From Pseudidiomarina atlantica (GTDB lineage Bacteria > Pseudomonadota > Gammaproteobacteria > Enterobacterales > Alteromonadaceae), in assembly GCF_000753735.1 (NCBI RefSeq), contig NZ_JPIN01000013.1:1-64000 (forward strand): a DNA stretch of 64,000 bases, in the 5' to 3' direction. The position numbers and the translations under genes are program-made. Positions 1 through 8,852 of this stretch are shown in pieces (position 1 is the first letter of the stretch; each line of letters begins with the position of its first letter). The notes below the pieces were generated by a model. The model was given only the letters and a program-made list of their open reading frames with translations. It made no database searches and was not told the origin of the DNA.

Positions 1-203
1 CTAGGGTTGTACAAAGGCTGATTTAATTGTTTGCCCTGTTGGATCAGCGCTTCAGCCTGCTGTTGAGCGGCTTCAACACTGGGGTGTTGCTGCACAGTTT
101 TTTGCCATTGATCGGGCAACTGTTGTGCATTGGCGTAGCTTGAACTTATTGCCAGACTTACGGCAACAAACAAGCGTTTGCTATGTGTCGAAAACGGACC
201 CAT
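1..203 (-). CDS. CzcC-like TolC-family outer-membrane efflux protein, N-terminal part
   Basis: Only the first 67 codons lie in the window; the frame runs open through the left edge. The protein begins with a basic stretch, a hydrophobic segment and an Ala-x-Ala site (YANAQ), so it is exported. The following HPSVEAAQQQAEAL segment is the usual start of the first coiled-coil helix of CzcC/TolC-type channels, the outer-membrane part of heavy-metal RND pumps. ATG at 203 is preceded by GAGGAG seven bases upstream. The His-rich gene next door fits a metal-efflux locus continuing to the left. The family call rests on a short N-terminus and is moderately secure. Confidence 0.7.
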   Translation of the reverse strand, partial: MGPFSTHSKRLFVAVSLAISSSYANAQQLPDQWQKTVQQHPSVEAAQQQAEALIQQGKQLNQPLYNP

Positions 204-276
204 AGATAGACTCCTCAGTCATATTACTGCGTAAAATAATGATTTTCTTGCGCTGCTAAAGCAGCTTATTAGGCAG

Positions 277-621
277 TTATGAGGAGATAGGAGGCCGGAA
301 CAGCGGCGATGATAGAGGGTTAGTGTAAAACTCAGTATACCCAGGACGTATTGTGCCCATTCGTGGTAAAGCGAGAGTTTTTTCAGCCTTCATGGCATAT
401 AAATGAAATGAACCATGGCAGTGACAGCAGTGATGGCAGTCAAAGCTGATTTCTCCACTTTTAGGGAGATTGCGCTTATCGATGTGGGATTCGTCATGCT
501 CAAAATTGAGGTGTTGCTCAGAAGAGGACTGGTGAGATTGATGCACATCAGCAACCGCCTGACTGATTTGAGTCAGAACAGCAACAAGCACCAGTATTAA
601 AAATCCTAGTCTAAGCATCAT
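277..621 (-). CDS. small exported His/Cys-rich protein, CzcI-like
   Basis: This 114-residue protein starts with a hydrophobic signal segment (about residues 4-24), followed by a His-rich stretch (HQSHQSSSEQH) and a CHHCCHCHG cluster near residues 62-70. Such residues are suited to binding soft or borderline metal ions in the periplasm. It lies 73 bases upstream of the CzcC-like gene on the same strand, the place small CzcI-type accessory proteins occupy in metal-resistance operons. Two tandem ATG codons (621 and 618) are possible starts, with only a weak ribosome site. Role in metal sensing or buffering is inferred from composition and neighbourhood; I cannot name the family with certainty. 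Confidence 0.6.
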   Translation of the reverse strand: MMLRLGFLILVLVAVLTQISQAVADVHQSHQSSSEQHLNFEHDESHIDKRNLPKSGEISFDCHHCCHCHGSFHLYAMKAEKTLALPRMGTIRPGYTEFYTNPLSSPLFRPPISS

Positions 622-680
622 TACCTACAGTTCTAAATAAGCAGCTTAACGGTACATTAATTAAAAATAGTTTTCAACTA

Positions 681-1643
681 GTGGCGATTCACACAAATAC
701 TTCTGCTGTATACCTATGCACGAATCAAGAGCTTCAGGTAGAAGCGCGAGAAGAAGGTTTTGATTTTATATTTGGTACCGATGTGGCAAATAATGAATTG
801 AGTTTTTTATTCGAGTCAAAATTCGAGCCTTACCAAGAATATTCAAGGACAGACATTAAAGGAATTGATCTCGTACTAAAACTCGGTGACTCATTTATTC
901 GAGCCTTGGAAGTTAAGCTTACAGTTATTCCGGACAATACCACTGCAAACGACAGAGAGTCTGACTGGGGTACCGAGTTGGTGATTAGACCTGCAAGTAC
1001 TTCTTACGCCGCGCTAGGTATTTTTGATTCGATAAAACCATTTAGAGCGAGACTAAAGGAAATCTTAGAGCCTACCTGTTCGACAATTCAACATTGGGAT
1101 AATACTGTTGAAATGTTGAGTAAAAGGGAGGAAATCATTGGGTGTTTAAATAAAATATTTACAGAGTTTAAAGACTACCAAAAACCTTTTTTATTACATC
1201 CAATATGGAAGACATTGGGTAAGTCACCGATTATTGATAAGGGTAATGCATATGATATTTTTGTTTGGAGCGACTTTGCTATTTGCCGTACCTTTATTGA
1301 TTGCGCATCAAGAGAGCGAGATGTGGGGAAAGTTACAAGGCTTTATAGATCAACGCTAAGGCTTGCAAGGATTCTTTACGAACTAACACAAACAGATAAG
1401 GTAAATATTCATAATATTTATACTCAAATGGCTTTCAACCTGCAGACTGACAAAGAATTTGCTCTGAATGGTAAAATGACTCGTAGATTTATGAATCATC
1501 CTCGACGTTATAATCCAATTATGAAATTATCTAGCATCACAAATGTGATTATGAATGGCGGGCACAAAGAGTTAAGTCCAGAACGTCGTTTTGATCAAAG
1601 CTTGTATTATACAGCACAGGAATTATTTAAAGACGATGCTTAA
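681..1643 (+). CDS. HindVP-type type II restriction endonuclease, possibly 5'-truncated
   Basis: The 320-residue product resembles the HindVP restriction enzyme family (recognition GRCGYC in the type member): a GIDLVL strand, then ALEVKLT and PDNTT, then TELVIRP. D63, E77 and K79 form a plausible PD-(D/E)xK nuclease centre. The only start near the expected place is GTG at 681; the frame stays open back to 615 without an ATG or a good ribosome site. From memory, family members carry extra N-terminal residues that are missing here, so the gene may have lost its 5' end. Base composition is visibly more AT-rich than the rest of the window, and no DNA methyltransferase gene lies beside it. Likely horizontally acquired; possibly a remnant. 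Confidence 0.65.
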   Translation: MAIHTNTSAVYLCTNQELQVEAREEGFDFIFGTDVANNELSFLFESKFEPYQEYSRTDIKGIDLVLKLGDSFIRALEVKLTVIPDNTTANDRESDWGTELVIRPASTSYAALGIFDSIKPFRARLKEILEPTCSTIQHWDNTVEMLSKREEIIGCLNKIFTEFKDYQKPFLLHPIWKTLGKSPIIDKGNAYDIFVWSDFAICRTFIDCASRERDVGKVTRLYRSTLRLARILYELTQTDKVNIHNIYTQMAFNLQTDKEFALNGKMTRRFMNHPRRYNPIMKLSSITNVIMNGGHKELSPERRFDQSLYYTAQELFKDDA

Positions 1644-1832
1644 AATTGAATATTGTTGTTTATGCTTAAGAGAAAACGACAGAATTTGCTTCCTAAATTG
1701 ATTAAGAGCAAGAATGTTGTGCGAAGGTCATGAAACTTGGAGGCAAAACCTTAACAAGTCACAATTTTGGCACAGAATCGGCACAAAAGCCTCAAAGTTA
1801 GTACTTGCTATCAATGTCAGGCTATAGAATTA

Positions 1833-1909
<77 letters not shown>

Positions 1910-2074
1910 GCATTTAGCATGAAAAGCATTCAATGCGGGGGCTTGCGTGCAAGCAGGCGGGAATTCTAGGGAAAAACGGTCGTATTGTCTACCCACTTCA
2001 TCGATTAATCACTTGTTTTCAGGCGCGCTGTGGGGCATGTTTAGCCCAGTTTCGTGTGACTTGAGGAAGTAAAC

Positions 2075-3646
2075 ATGAGTATGAAAAAGAGTGTTTTAGC
2101 ATTAACTTTGGGAACCTTGCTGACTGCGGGCGTGGCTTTGCAGAATGAGGCATTGGCGCAAGCGTCGTTCAATGATTACGTACAGACGCAGCATAAATTT
2201 GAGCATCAACATATGAATGACGTTGATGTCTTGGTGTTATTGGTGGCGGAAAATGAAGATGGCAGTATCGCTTTGCCGCAAATGTGGGATGCTGACACGC
2301 GTGCGATGATTGCTAACGCGCTGGAGTTAGAGGAATTCACCGGCAAACAAGGGCAGCAGGTGGAGCTTTTGGCGTTACCCAACTTTTATGCGAAGCGTTT
2401 GTGGGTGGTCGGTACTGGCAGTGAGCTTGCCCGCGCTGATGCTGAAAAGTTGGGTGCCAGCCTCGCAGCGCAGCTCAACGATAAGGCCGAGACGGTGGTG
2501 GTGCATGCTAAAGGTTTGAGCGACACGCAAATCGCGGCGATGGCGCACGGCATGGACTTACGCAACTATCGTTTTGACAAGTACAAGAGTGAGCCAGCAC
2601 CACGTCCAGATTACACCGTACATTGGCATGGCGATGACGGAGATGCGGCTGCTGCAGCCTACGCGCAAACGCAACCGCTCGCGCACGGCGTGTTTGTGGC
2701 GCGCGACATCATTAACTTGCCGGGCAGCGACGGCTATCCGCAGGCGATTGCTGAACTAGCGCAAGAGGCTGTGAGTGGTTACGACGACATCAAAGCGACG
2801 GTCTATACACCTGAGCAGGTCAAAGAAATGGGGATGGGTGCGCTTTATGGCGTCAGCCAAGGCAGTCAGCATAAAGCCTATTTGTTGGTTGTTGAATATT
2901 CAGGCGGCGGCGATGAGGCTCCGATTGCGCTGGTGGGCAAGGGCAACACCTTTGACACCGGCGGCTACAACTTAAAAACCTCAGGCAGCTCCATTGCCCG
3001 TATGCAGACCGATAAAGCTGGCGGTGCGGCGGTATTGGGTGCGGTGATGGCATTGGCGGGTAAGGATGCACCGATAAATGTGGCCGGCGTGGTACCGCTG
3101 TCGCACAATTTGATCTCTGGCAGTGCTACCTTGCCGGGTGATGTGTTGATTGCGGGTGACGGCACGCGTATTGAAGTCGTCAACACAGATGCCGAAGGAC
3201 GTCTGATTCTGGCGGACGGCATTTGGTATGCACGCGATAAGCTAAACGCTCGTGCTATTGCAGATATCGCCACCTTGACCGGTTCTAAAGTTGGCGCGGT
3301 TGGCACAGACTATTCGGCGGTGTTCTCGGATCATGAAGATCTGCTGGCAGCCATGAAAACTGCCGGAGAAGAGACCGGTGAACTGGTGTGGCAATTACCG
3401 CTAGGACCATACGACGGCATCATCGATAGCTGGCTTGCTGATGTGCAAAACGTCGGTTCACCAGGAGCGCAAGCGGGTGCACGTTTCTTACAACACTTTG
3501 CCAAAGATACGCCGTGGATCCACATCGATATGGCCGGTAATGCGTATGGCACCGGCGCGAATGGTATTCATCCGGCCGGTGGCAATGGTTACGGTGTGCG
3601 CCTACTCGCTGAATGGGTTGAAAACTACAACGCAGCTGGCAACTAA
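2075..3646 (+). CDS. exported leucyl aminopeptidase family protein (M17)
   Basis: A 523-residue M17 metallo-aminopeptidase with an N-terminal signal peptide (hydrophobic core, then EALAQ near residue 29), so it acts outside the cytoplasm, unlike classical PepA. The catalytic domain shows VGKG (K289), FDTGG (D294), TDKAGG (D313) and the family signature NTDAEGRL (370-377), which supply the two-metal site and the catalytic Lys and Arg. It removes N-terminal residues from peptides. ATG at 2075 follows GAGGAAG by six bases; a second ATG two codons on is equally usable. It stands alone, convergent with the serine hydrolase. Exported peptidases suit a peptide-feeding marine bacterium. Confidence 0.9.
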   Translation: MSMKKSVLALTLGTLLTAGVALQNEALAQASFNDYVQTQHKFEHQHMNDVDVLVLLVAENEDGSIALPQMWDADTRAMIANALELEEFTGKQGQQVELLALPNFYAKRLWVVGTGSELARADAEKLGASLAAQLNDKAETVVVHAKGLSDTQIAAMAHGMDLRNYRFDKYKSEPAPRPDYTVHWHGDDGDAAAAAYAQTQPLAHGVFVARDIINLPGSDGYPQAIAELAQEAVSGYDDIKATVYTPEQVKEMGMGALYGVSQGSQHKAYLLVVEYSGGGDEAPIALVGKGNTFDTGGYNLKTSGSSIARMQTDKAGGAAVLGAVMALAGKDAPINVAGVVPLSHNLISGSATLPGDVLIAGDGTRIEVVNTDAEGRLILADGIWYARDKLNARAIADIATLTGSKVGAVGTDYSAVFSDHEDLLAAMKTAGEETGELVWQLPLGPYDGIIDSWLADVQNVGSPGAQAGARFLQHFAKDTPWIHIDMAGNAYGTGANGIHPAGGNGYGVRLLAEWVENYNAAGN

Positions 3647-3663
3647 CCTAATTATGGTTAGAC

Positions 3664-5217
3664 TTATGGCTCGACGCGTTCGAGCTGTAAGTTATGAAAA
3701 TCAAAGCTGAAATCGGTAAAAGGTGCGATAGCTTCAAGCGTCGCGCCTTTTATTTTGTTCGCGCGATCGACGTTAAAATCGATAAAGGCATCGGCTTCGA
3801 GTAGCGGCTCGTTCCAGCGCACCACAAAGGTATCGCCGTTGTAGTGTTCGAGGCGGCCTTTGAGTAACTCGGTGTGGGTGAAGCTAATCAGTAGCTCATC
3901 TTCCTCGAGCGCTACGATGACATCGCCATACCAAGCGTCGCGATAGGTACCTGCGTAATTTGGCAGTTCGAGGGCAGGGCGCTTATGCGCAGGCTGCGCC
4001 AAGGCGAAATCAGCTTTTTCCTGCATCGATTTGCGATAATCAGCTTGTTGTTCGGTCACCCAATCGCGATCGGGGAGCTCCAGCAAGTCTTCGAGGGCTT
4101 CTTCGGTAATCGCTGTCAGGCCGCCAAAGGCTTGCTGATTACTCAGCACCACCATGCCAAATTCATGTTCGGGAATTAGTGTGGTCAACGACAACATGCC
4201 AAGAATGCCGCCGCTGTGCGAGACGTGCTTCACGCCATGATAGTCTTTGACAAACCAACCGAGTCCGACACCGCGAAATTGTGTCGCTGGATTGCCATTC
4301 GCGGCAAGCGGTGTAGTGACGTTCCACATGGTGTTCTGTGAAGCTTCGCTAAACAGTTGTTCGCCGCTTGGGCTGGTGCCTTCGTTAAGTTGCGTGAGTA
4401 ACCACTTACTTAAATCGTTAACACTGCTCGCCATAGCGCCTGCAGAGCTGAAGTCCTCTAAAAAGTCGAGTGGGAATCGCTTCAGCTCGCCGTCGTATTC
4501 AATGGTGCCGACCGCCACATTGTCATAACCTTCGGCAATGTTCGAGAAACCTACTGCGGTATTTTGCATTTGTAGCGGCTTTAAGAAGGTCTGTTCAATG
4601 TATTGGGCGTAAGGCATGCCACTCACGCGGGCAATAATTTCGCCAGCCATCACAAACATGAGGTTGTTGTAGGCAAAACCTTGGCGTAAATCACGTTGCA
4701 CTGGCACATGGGCGAGACCTTCGATGAGATCGGCGGTGGTTTTATCGGTGTTAGGCCAAATCATCAGGTCGCCAGCGCCAAGGCCTAATCCCGAGCGGTG
4801 ACTCAGCATGTCGCGAATGGTGAGTTCAGCAGTAATGTTTGGATCGGCCAAGCGGAGTTCCGGTAGGTGTTCGATCGCTTTGTCATCCCAGCTGAGTTTG
4901 CCTTGCTCGACCAAGGTGGCGATGGCTGCGGCGGTGAATGCTTTGGTGTTCGAGGCAATACCGAACAAGGTATCGGCAGTCACCGGTTCATCAGTAGCGA
5001 TGTCGCGCACGCCAAAACCTTCGGCCAAAATGACTTCGCCACGGTGTACGGCAACAACCGCAACTCCTGGAATATTAAGCGCTTTTAGGGTGTTATTGGC
5101 GGTTTCGCGGATTTTGTCCGCACTGACATCGGCCGCAAGCCCTTGTGCGCTGTAGGCTGGCGCCGCCAGCAACAGCGCAAAGAGGGCTGCCCTTCCTTTG
5201 TAAGTTTTTGTTTTCAT
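3664..5217 (-). CDS. exported serine hydrolase, beta-lactamase/PBP-like, with DUF3471-type C-terminus
   Basis: About 517 residues with a signal peptide (cleavage near PAYSAQG). The Beta-lactamase domain has the nucleophile motif SNTK in FGIASNTKAF, YNN as the tyrosine motif and HSG in place of KTG, the pattern of class C-like peptidases and esterases rather than true resistance enzymes. The last hundred residues are a beta-rich DUF3471-like domain ending FSFDFHN. Its closest relative in the window is the gene at 43512-45101, with the same unusual GLGAGDLM loop and C-terminal ending. It follows the diguanylate cyclase gene closely and so may belong to the tail of the nag operon. Substrate unknown; D-amino-acid peptides are plausible from context. 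ATG at 5229 is an alternative start. Confidence 0.8.
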   Translation of the reverse strand: MKTKTYKGRAALFALLLAAPAYSAQGLAADVSADKIRETANNTLKALNIPGVAVVAVHRGEVILAEGFGVRDIATDEPVTADTLFGIASNTKAFTAAAIATLVEQGKLSWDDKAIEHLPELRLADPNITAELTIRDMLSHRSGLGLGAGDLMIWPNTDKTTADLIEGLAHVPVQRDLRQGFAYNNLMFVMAGEIIARVSGMPYAQYIEQTFLKPLQMQNTAVGFSNIAEGYDNVAVGTIEYDGELKRFPLDFLEDFSSAGAMASSVNDLSKWLLTQLNEGTSPSGEQLFSEASQNTMWNVTTPLAANGNPATQFRGVGLGWFVKDYHGVKHVSHSGGILGMLSLTTLIPEHEFGMVVLSNQQAFGGLTAITEEALEDLLELPDRDWVTEQQADYRKSMQEKADFALAQPAHKRPALELPNYAGTYRDAWYGDVIVALEEDELLISFTHTELLKGRLEHYNGDTFVVRWNEPLLEADAFIDFNVDRANKIKGATLEAIAPFTDFSFDFHNLQLERVEP

Positions 5218-5246
5218 TGGGAGTTCCATTTTGCTGTTGGGGCTTG

Positions 5247-6392
5247 TTAGCCGAAGACTAGGCGGTTGCGGCCGCTGGCTTTGGCATCGTAAAGGGCGGT
5301 ATCGGCAGCATTGAGTAACTCGGCGAGTTCGCGGCGGCTGTTGCTGCTATAGATGATGCCGATACTTACCGTTAGTTTGATTTTCTGACCCGCCACTTCG
5401 AATTTCTCTTGCTCAACTTGCTGGCAGATCTGCATGCCCAGTAACTCGGCTTGATTGTGATCGGCGTTGGGCATGGCCACCGCAAACTCTTCACCACCAA
5501 CACGAGCGGCTACGTCTTGCTCACGCAAGTGTTCGCGAATGATATCGGCGATGCGCTTTAAACAGGCATCACCGGCCGCGTGGCCGTAGCGGTCGTTAAT
5601 GGCTTTAAAGTAATCCACATCAATCATCAGTACTGCAAAGGGTTTGCGTAGTAAGCGGTTCTTCGCTAACAACAAACTGCTGCGCTCCCAAAACGCGCGG
5701 CGGTTGTACATCTTGGTCAGGTCATCGAAGTTCGCTAATTCGAGCAGCCGCTGTTCGCTCAGTGAAAAAGCAAAGACTGGGAACAACATGGCGGTGCCGG
5801 TGGTTAGGTACAAATGCGTCATCAGCATCAAGTTCAGAATCGGCTCGATCATGGCTATTTTAGCGGCCGAAAGGTTCTGAAACAGCATGCCAGCCATACC
5901 CAGCATCAAGCCACCGTGGACCAAAAATAGCAAAAACAACACAGCCTTGGTCAGTGCTGGTGCTTGTCGAATCGTTAAGATATAAACGGCGGCAAATAAG
6001 TAAACTGACGCACACACGACCGAAGTAAAGGTTTGTGCATGAATGGGTGCATGGTAAAGCAAGACCAACGGCAGGGCGGTGTAGCTAATGACTAAAGCGA
6101 CTAACTTTAACGAAACGGGCGCTTGTTGTTGATATTGGCGCAGGCCGTGCAGCGCCAACAACGGCGACAGTACAATCAAAACGTCGGCAGTGAAGATCGT
6201 TAGCCACGGTTGGTCAATATAAACGCGTAAACTCGCCGCCACGGCGGCTAAAGCAAAGACAAAGCATGCGCATGCCCAGGTAAGAAAACTTTTCTGAGTC
6301 CGTCGCACTTGATAAATGACCAGCATCAATATGCCGAGCAGCACATTGAGACCAACCGCGGTGACGACGAGAGTGGGTAAATGCAGTTCCAC
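5247..6392 (-). CDS. membrane diguanylate cyclase (GGDEF)
   Basis: The N-terminal half (about residues 1-200) is a bundle of six or seven membrane segments with no recognised sensor name. The C-terminal domain carries the complete cyclase signature RVGGEEF with LMIDVDYFK before it, so it should make c-di-GMP. Start is uncertain: GTG at 6392 or TTG at 6401, both with weak ribosome sites. It lies 49-58 bases after nagP and just ahead of the serine hydrolase on the same strand, so transcription with the sugar operon is likely. A cyclase in an amino-sugar operon could link substrate supply to attachment; that is inference. Confidence 0.88.
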   Translation of the reverse strand: MELHLPTLVVTAVGLNVLLGILMLVIYQVRRTQKSFLTWACACFVFALAAVAASLRVYIDQPWLTIFTADVLIVLSPLLALHGLRQYQQQAPVSLKLVALVISYTALPLVLLYHAPIHAQTFTSVVCASVYLFAAVYILTIRQAPALTKAVLFLLFLVHGGLMLGMAGMLFQNLSAAKIAMIEPILNLMLMTHLYLTTGTAMLFPVFAFSLSEQRLLELANFDDLTKMYNRRAFWERSSLLLAKNRLLRKPFAVLMIDVDYFKAINDRYGHAAGDACLKRIADIIREHLREQDVAARVGGEEFAVAMPNADHNQAELLGMQICQQVEQEKFEVAGQKIKLTVSIGIIYSSNSRRELAELLNAADTALYDAKASGRNRLVFG

Positions 6393-6450
6393 AGCGCACA
6401 AGCTCTTTGTTGTTGTTATCTTTTGTCAGAATAGCCCGTTACGCCACATT

Positions 6451-7728
6451 TCACCAGTGGCGTTTTTTATAGCCGGCAAGGCCGTAGTAGCCGATCACGG
6501 CGTAGCCAACGAGTAGCAGTGCATAGCTGCTTTTCGGATCAAAACTTTGGGCGAGGGCGCCATACACCAGCGGCAAAATGGCGCCACCGGCAATGCCCAT
6601 AATCAAGATAGCCGAGCCGCGTGCGGTAAACTTGCCGAGGTCGGCTAATGCGAGCGGCCAAATCGCTGGCCACACCATGGCATTGGCGAAACCTAATAGC
6701 GCAAGAAACGCGATGGCGTCGGGAACTACCGGGATACCGCTCCAGCCCCATAAGACCGAGGCGATAACGGTACTCTGTTCGGATGAGACCAATAACAAAC
6801 CGCTGAAGATCAAGCCTAACAAAGCAGAACCGGTAAGCGCGCCTTGTTGACTTAACACGCGTGGAATCAGCACTAGGCCCAACACATAACCGATAACCAT
6901 GGCAACCATCACGTACGAGGTCAGCGTGCTGTAATTAGCTAAGCCGAGGCGAGAACCATACAAACCAATAGTATCGCCGGCAAGGACTTCGACGCCCACG
7001 TAGAAGAATAGGGCGATAGCACCGAGCACCAGCTGTGGGTATTTCAACACCGACTCATGCACTGGTGCGTCAGAGGGAGCTTCTTCTTTGATATGGGGTA
7101 AGCGCACCAAATAAAACGCAAAGGCCAGCACGAACATGGCAATACCCATGCCAACGTATGGTGGAATGACTGCGGCGGCCATTAAACTGACTTGCTCGGC
7201 GCGCTCAGCAGCTGCGAGTTCCGCCATTGATGCGGCGCTGACATTGGGAAAATCTGCCAGTACCAACCAAGTAAAGAAGATCGGCGCGATAACGCCAGCA
7301 GCTTTGTTCAAAATGCCCATAATGGCGATGCGCGCGGCCGCAGACTCTTGTGGACCAATGCGCACAATATAAGGATTCGACGCAGTTTGCAGAATGGTCA
7401 AACCCGAACCGACGATAAACTGCGCCAACAGAAAGACGGCAAAAGTTTGGTAGGTCGCCGCCGGTATGTAAAGCAAGCAGCCGATACCGATAACCGCTAA
7501 GCCCACCGACATGCCGTTTTTGTAACCGGTGCGCTCGAGTAACCACGCCATTGGCAGTGCCATCACCACATAGGCGATGTAAAAGCAGAAGGCAATTAGC
7601 ATGGCTTGCAGTTCGTTCAAATCAGAAATGATTTGTAAAAACGGAATCAAGGCGCCGTTCAGCCAGGTCACAAAGCCAAAGATAAAAAACAGTAAACCAA
7701 TTGCCAGCATCGGGATTAAGGTTGGCAT
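6451..7728 (-). CDS. nagP: GlcNAc permease NagP, FucP-type MFS transporter
   Basis: A 425-residue, roughly 12-helix transporter of the FucP/GluP branch of the major facilitator superfamily (FGFVTWLNG near the N-terminus, ASNPYI after helix 4, both typical of this branch). In Shewanella-type pathways the same transporter, NagP, brings free N-acetylglucosamine across the inner membrane by proton symport. The reading frame starts inside the end of nagA (13-base overlap), so translation is coupled. With a kinase and no PTS components in the operon, uptake as free sugar followed by ATP phosphorylation is the expected route. Confidence 0.88.
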   Translation of the reverse strand: MPTLIPMLAIGLLFFIFGFVTWLNGALIPFLQIISDLNELQAMLIAFCFYIAYVVMALPMAWLLERTGYKNGMSVGLAVIGIGCLLYIPAATYQTFAVFLLAQFIVGSGLTILQTASNPYIVRIGPQESAAARIAIMGILNKAAGVIAPIFFTWLVLADFPNVSAASMAELAAAERAEQVSLMAAAVIPPYVGMGIAMFVLAFAFYLVRLPHIKEEAPSDAPVHESVLKYPQLVLGAIALFFYVGVEVLAGDTIGLYGSRLGLANYSTLTSYVMVAMVIGYVLGLVLIPRVLSQQGALTGSALLGLIFSGLLLVSSEQSTVIASVLWGWSGIPVVPDAIAFLALLGFANAMVWPAIWPLALADLGKFTARGSAILIMGIAGGAILPLVYGALAQSFDPKSSYALLLVGYAVIGYYGLAGYKKRHW

Positions 7729-8852
7729 GCGTGAACATCCTTATGCAGTGGTTCGCCCTGTTGCCATAGCTGAACCAGATTCAAGTCGTTGTCGAGCAGG
7801 ACCATGTCGGCGTGGCAACCTACGCTTAATCGTCCATAGGTGTCGAGGCCAAGCATCGCGGCCGGAGTGGCGCTGGCCATAATTGCGGCATCTTGCAGCG
7901 TCACGCCGCACATCTGCACGGTATTGCGTACCGCTTCCACCATGGTCAAGCAGGAGCCAGCGAGGGTGCCATCAGGGGTGGTCAGCTTGTCGCCGTCGCG
8001 AATGATTTCGGTATCAAAAAAGGGCACCTGCTGTGCATCGGTAGCGGCTAAAGCCATGGCGTCGGTCACCAGCATCATTTGCTCGCGACCTTTGGCGCGA
8101 AACGCGACTTGGCACGCTTGCGGGTCAACATGATAGCCGTCGACGATCAAACCGGCGTAACAGTCGCGGGCCAGTGCGACACCGACCATACCTGGTGCGC
8201 GAGACTGCAACGGTGACATCGCATTATATAAGTGGGTAAAACCAATGGCGCCGGCGTCTAGTGCGGTATTCACCTGTGCAGCGGTGGCATCAGAATGGCC
8301 TAAAAACACCCGAATACCAGCATCGGTCAGTTGTTGAATTACTTCAGATCCAACGGTTTCAGGGGCTAGAGTGACCATCACCACGCCTAGCTCCGCATCG
8401 CTGATCAACGCCAGCTCTTCTGCTGTTGGTGGACGAATGAATTGTTCACTGTGCACGCCTTTGCGGGCGGTGCTTAACCATGGGCCTTCAAAATGCACGC
8501 CAATAATCCCGGTTACGCCTGCAGCGCGCGCGGCTTTTATTGCGGTAGCAGCATCGGCCATGGCGGCAAAACTATCGGTAATTAAGGTTGGCAGCATGGC
8601 GGTGGTGCCATGCGCGCGATGCGCACGCATAATGTGCGCAAGACCCGCAGCATCGCGTTGTTGATTAAAGAGCACACCGCCACCGCCATTGACTTGTACG
8701 TCAATAAACCCCGGCACCAACCAGCCTTGGTAGACAGGTAAATCGTGCTGCGCTGGGGCATCCTCGATCACGGTTAAGCGCCCGTCGGTGAACGCGATTT
8801 GTTGATTTTGACGCCAGCCTTGCGGCGTTAAAACATTCTCACAAACAAACAT
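7716..8852 (-). CDS. nagA: N-acetylglucosamine-6-phosphate deacetylase
   Basis: 378 residues with the amidohydrolase TIM-barrel layout of NagA. It removes acetate from GlcNAc-6-phosphate. Visible metal and catalytic positions are E122 (HFEGPW), H186 (FLGHSD), H207 (THLYNAM) and D264 (VTDAM). The GFIDVQVNGGGG segment at residues 49-59 is typical of the family. The start codon overlaps the last base of the upstream deaminase gene, and its end overlaps nagP. It receives GlcNAc-6-phosphate both from imported GlcNAc and from MurQ, joining the two halves of the sugar pathway. Confidence 0.95.
   Translation of the reverse strand: MFVCENVLTPQGWRQNQQIAFTDGRLTVIEDAPAQHDLPVYQGWLVPGFIDVQVNGGGGVLFNQQRDAAGLAHIMRAHRAHGTTAMLPTLITDSFAAMADAATAIKAARAAGVTGIIGVHFEGPWLSTARKGVHSEQFIRPPTAEELALISDAELGVVMVTLAPETVGSEVIQQLTDAGIRVFLGHSDATAAQVNTALDAGAIGFTHLYNAMSPLQSRAPGMVGVALARDCYAGLIVDGYHVDPQACQVAFRAKGREQMMLVTDAMALAATDAQQVPFFDTEIIRDGDKLTTPDGTLAGSCLTMVEAVRNTVQMCGVTLQDAAIMASATPAAMLGLDTYGRLSVGCHADMVLLDNDLNLVQLWQQGEPLHKDVHACQP

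Noticed and set aside
1769-1785. Direct repeat GGCACA at 1769-1774 and 1780-1785 as integrase arm sites next to tRNA-Arg
   Set aside because: Two six-base repeats eleven bases apart are too little; no integrase gene is visible. Worth revisiting only if an integrase lies left of the window.
2965-3306. Long antisense frames inside pepA and in many other genes
   Set aside because: No ribosome sites or family motifs; they mirror the codon structure of the real gene.
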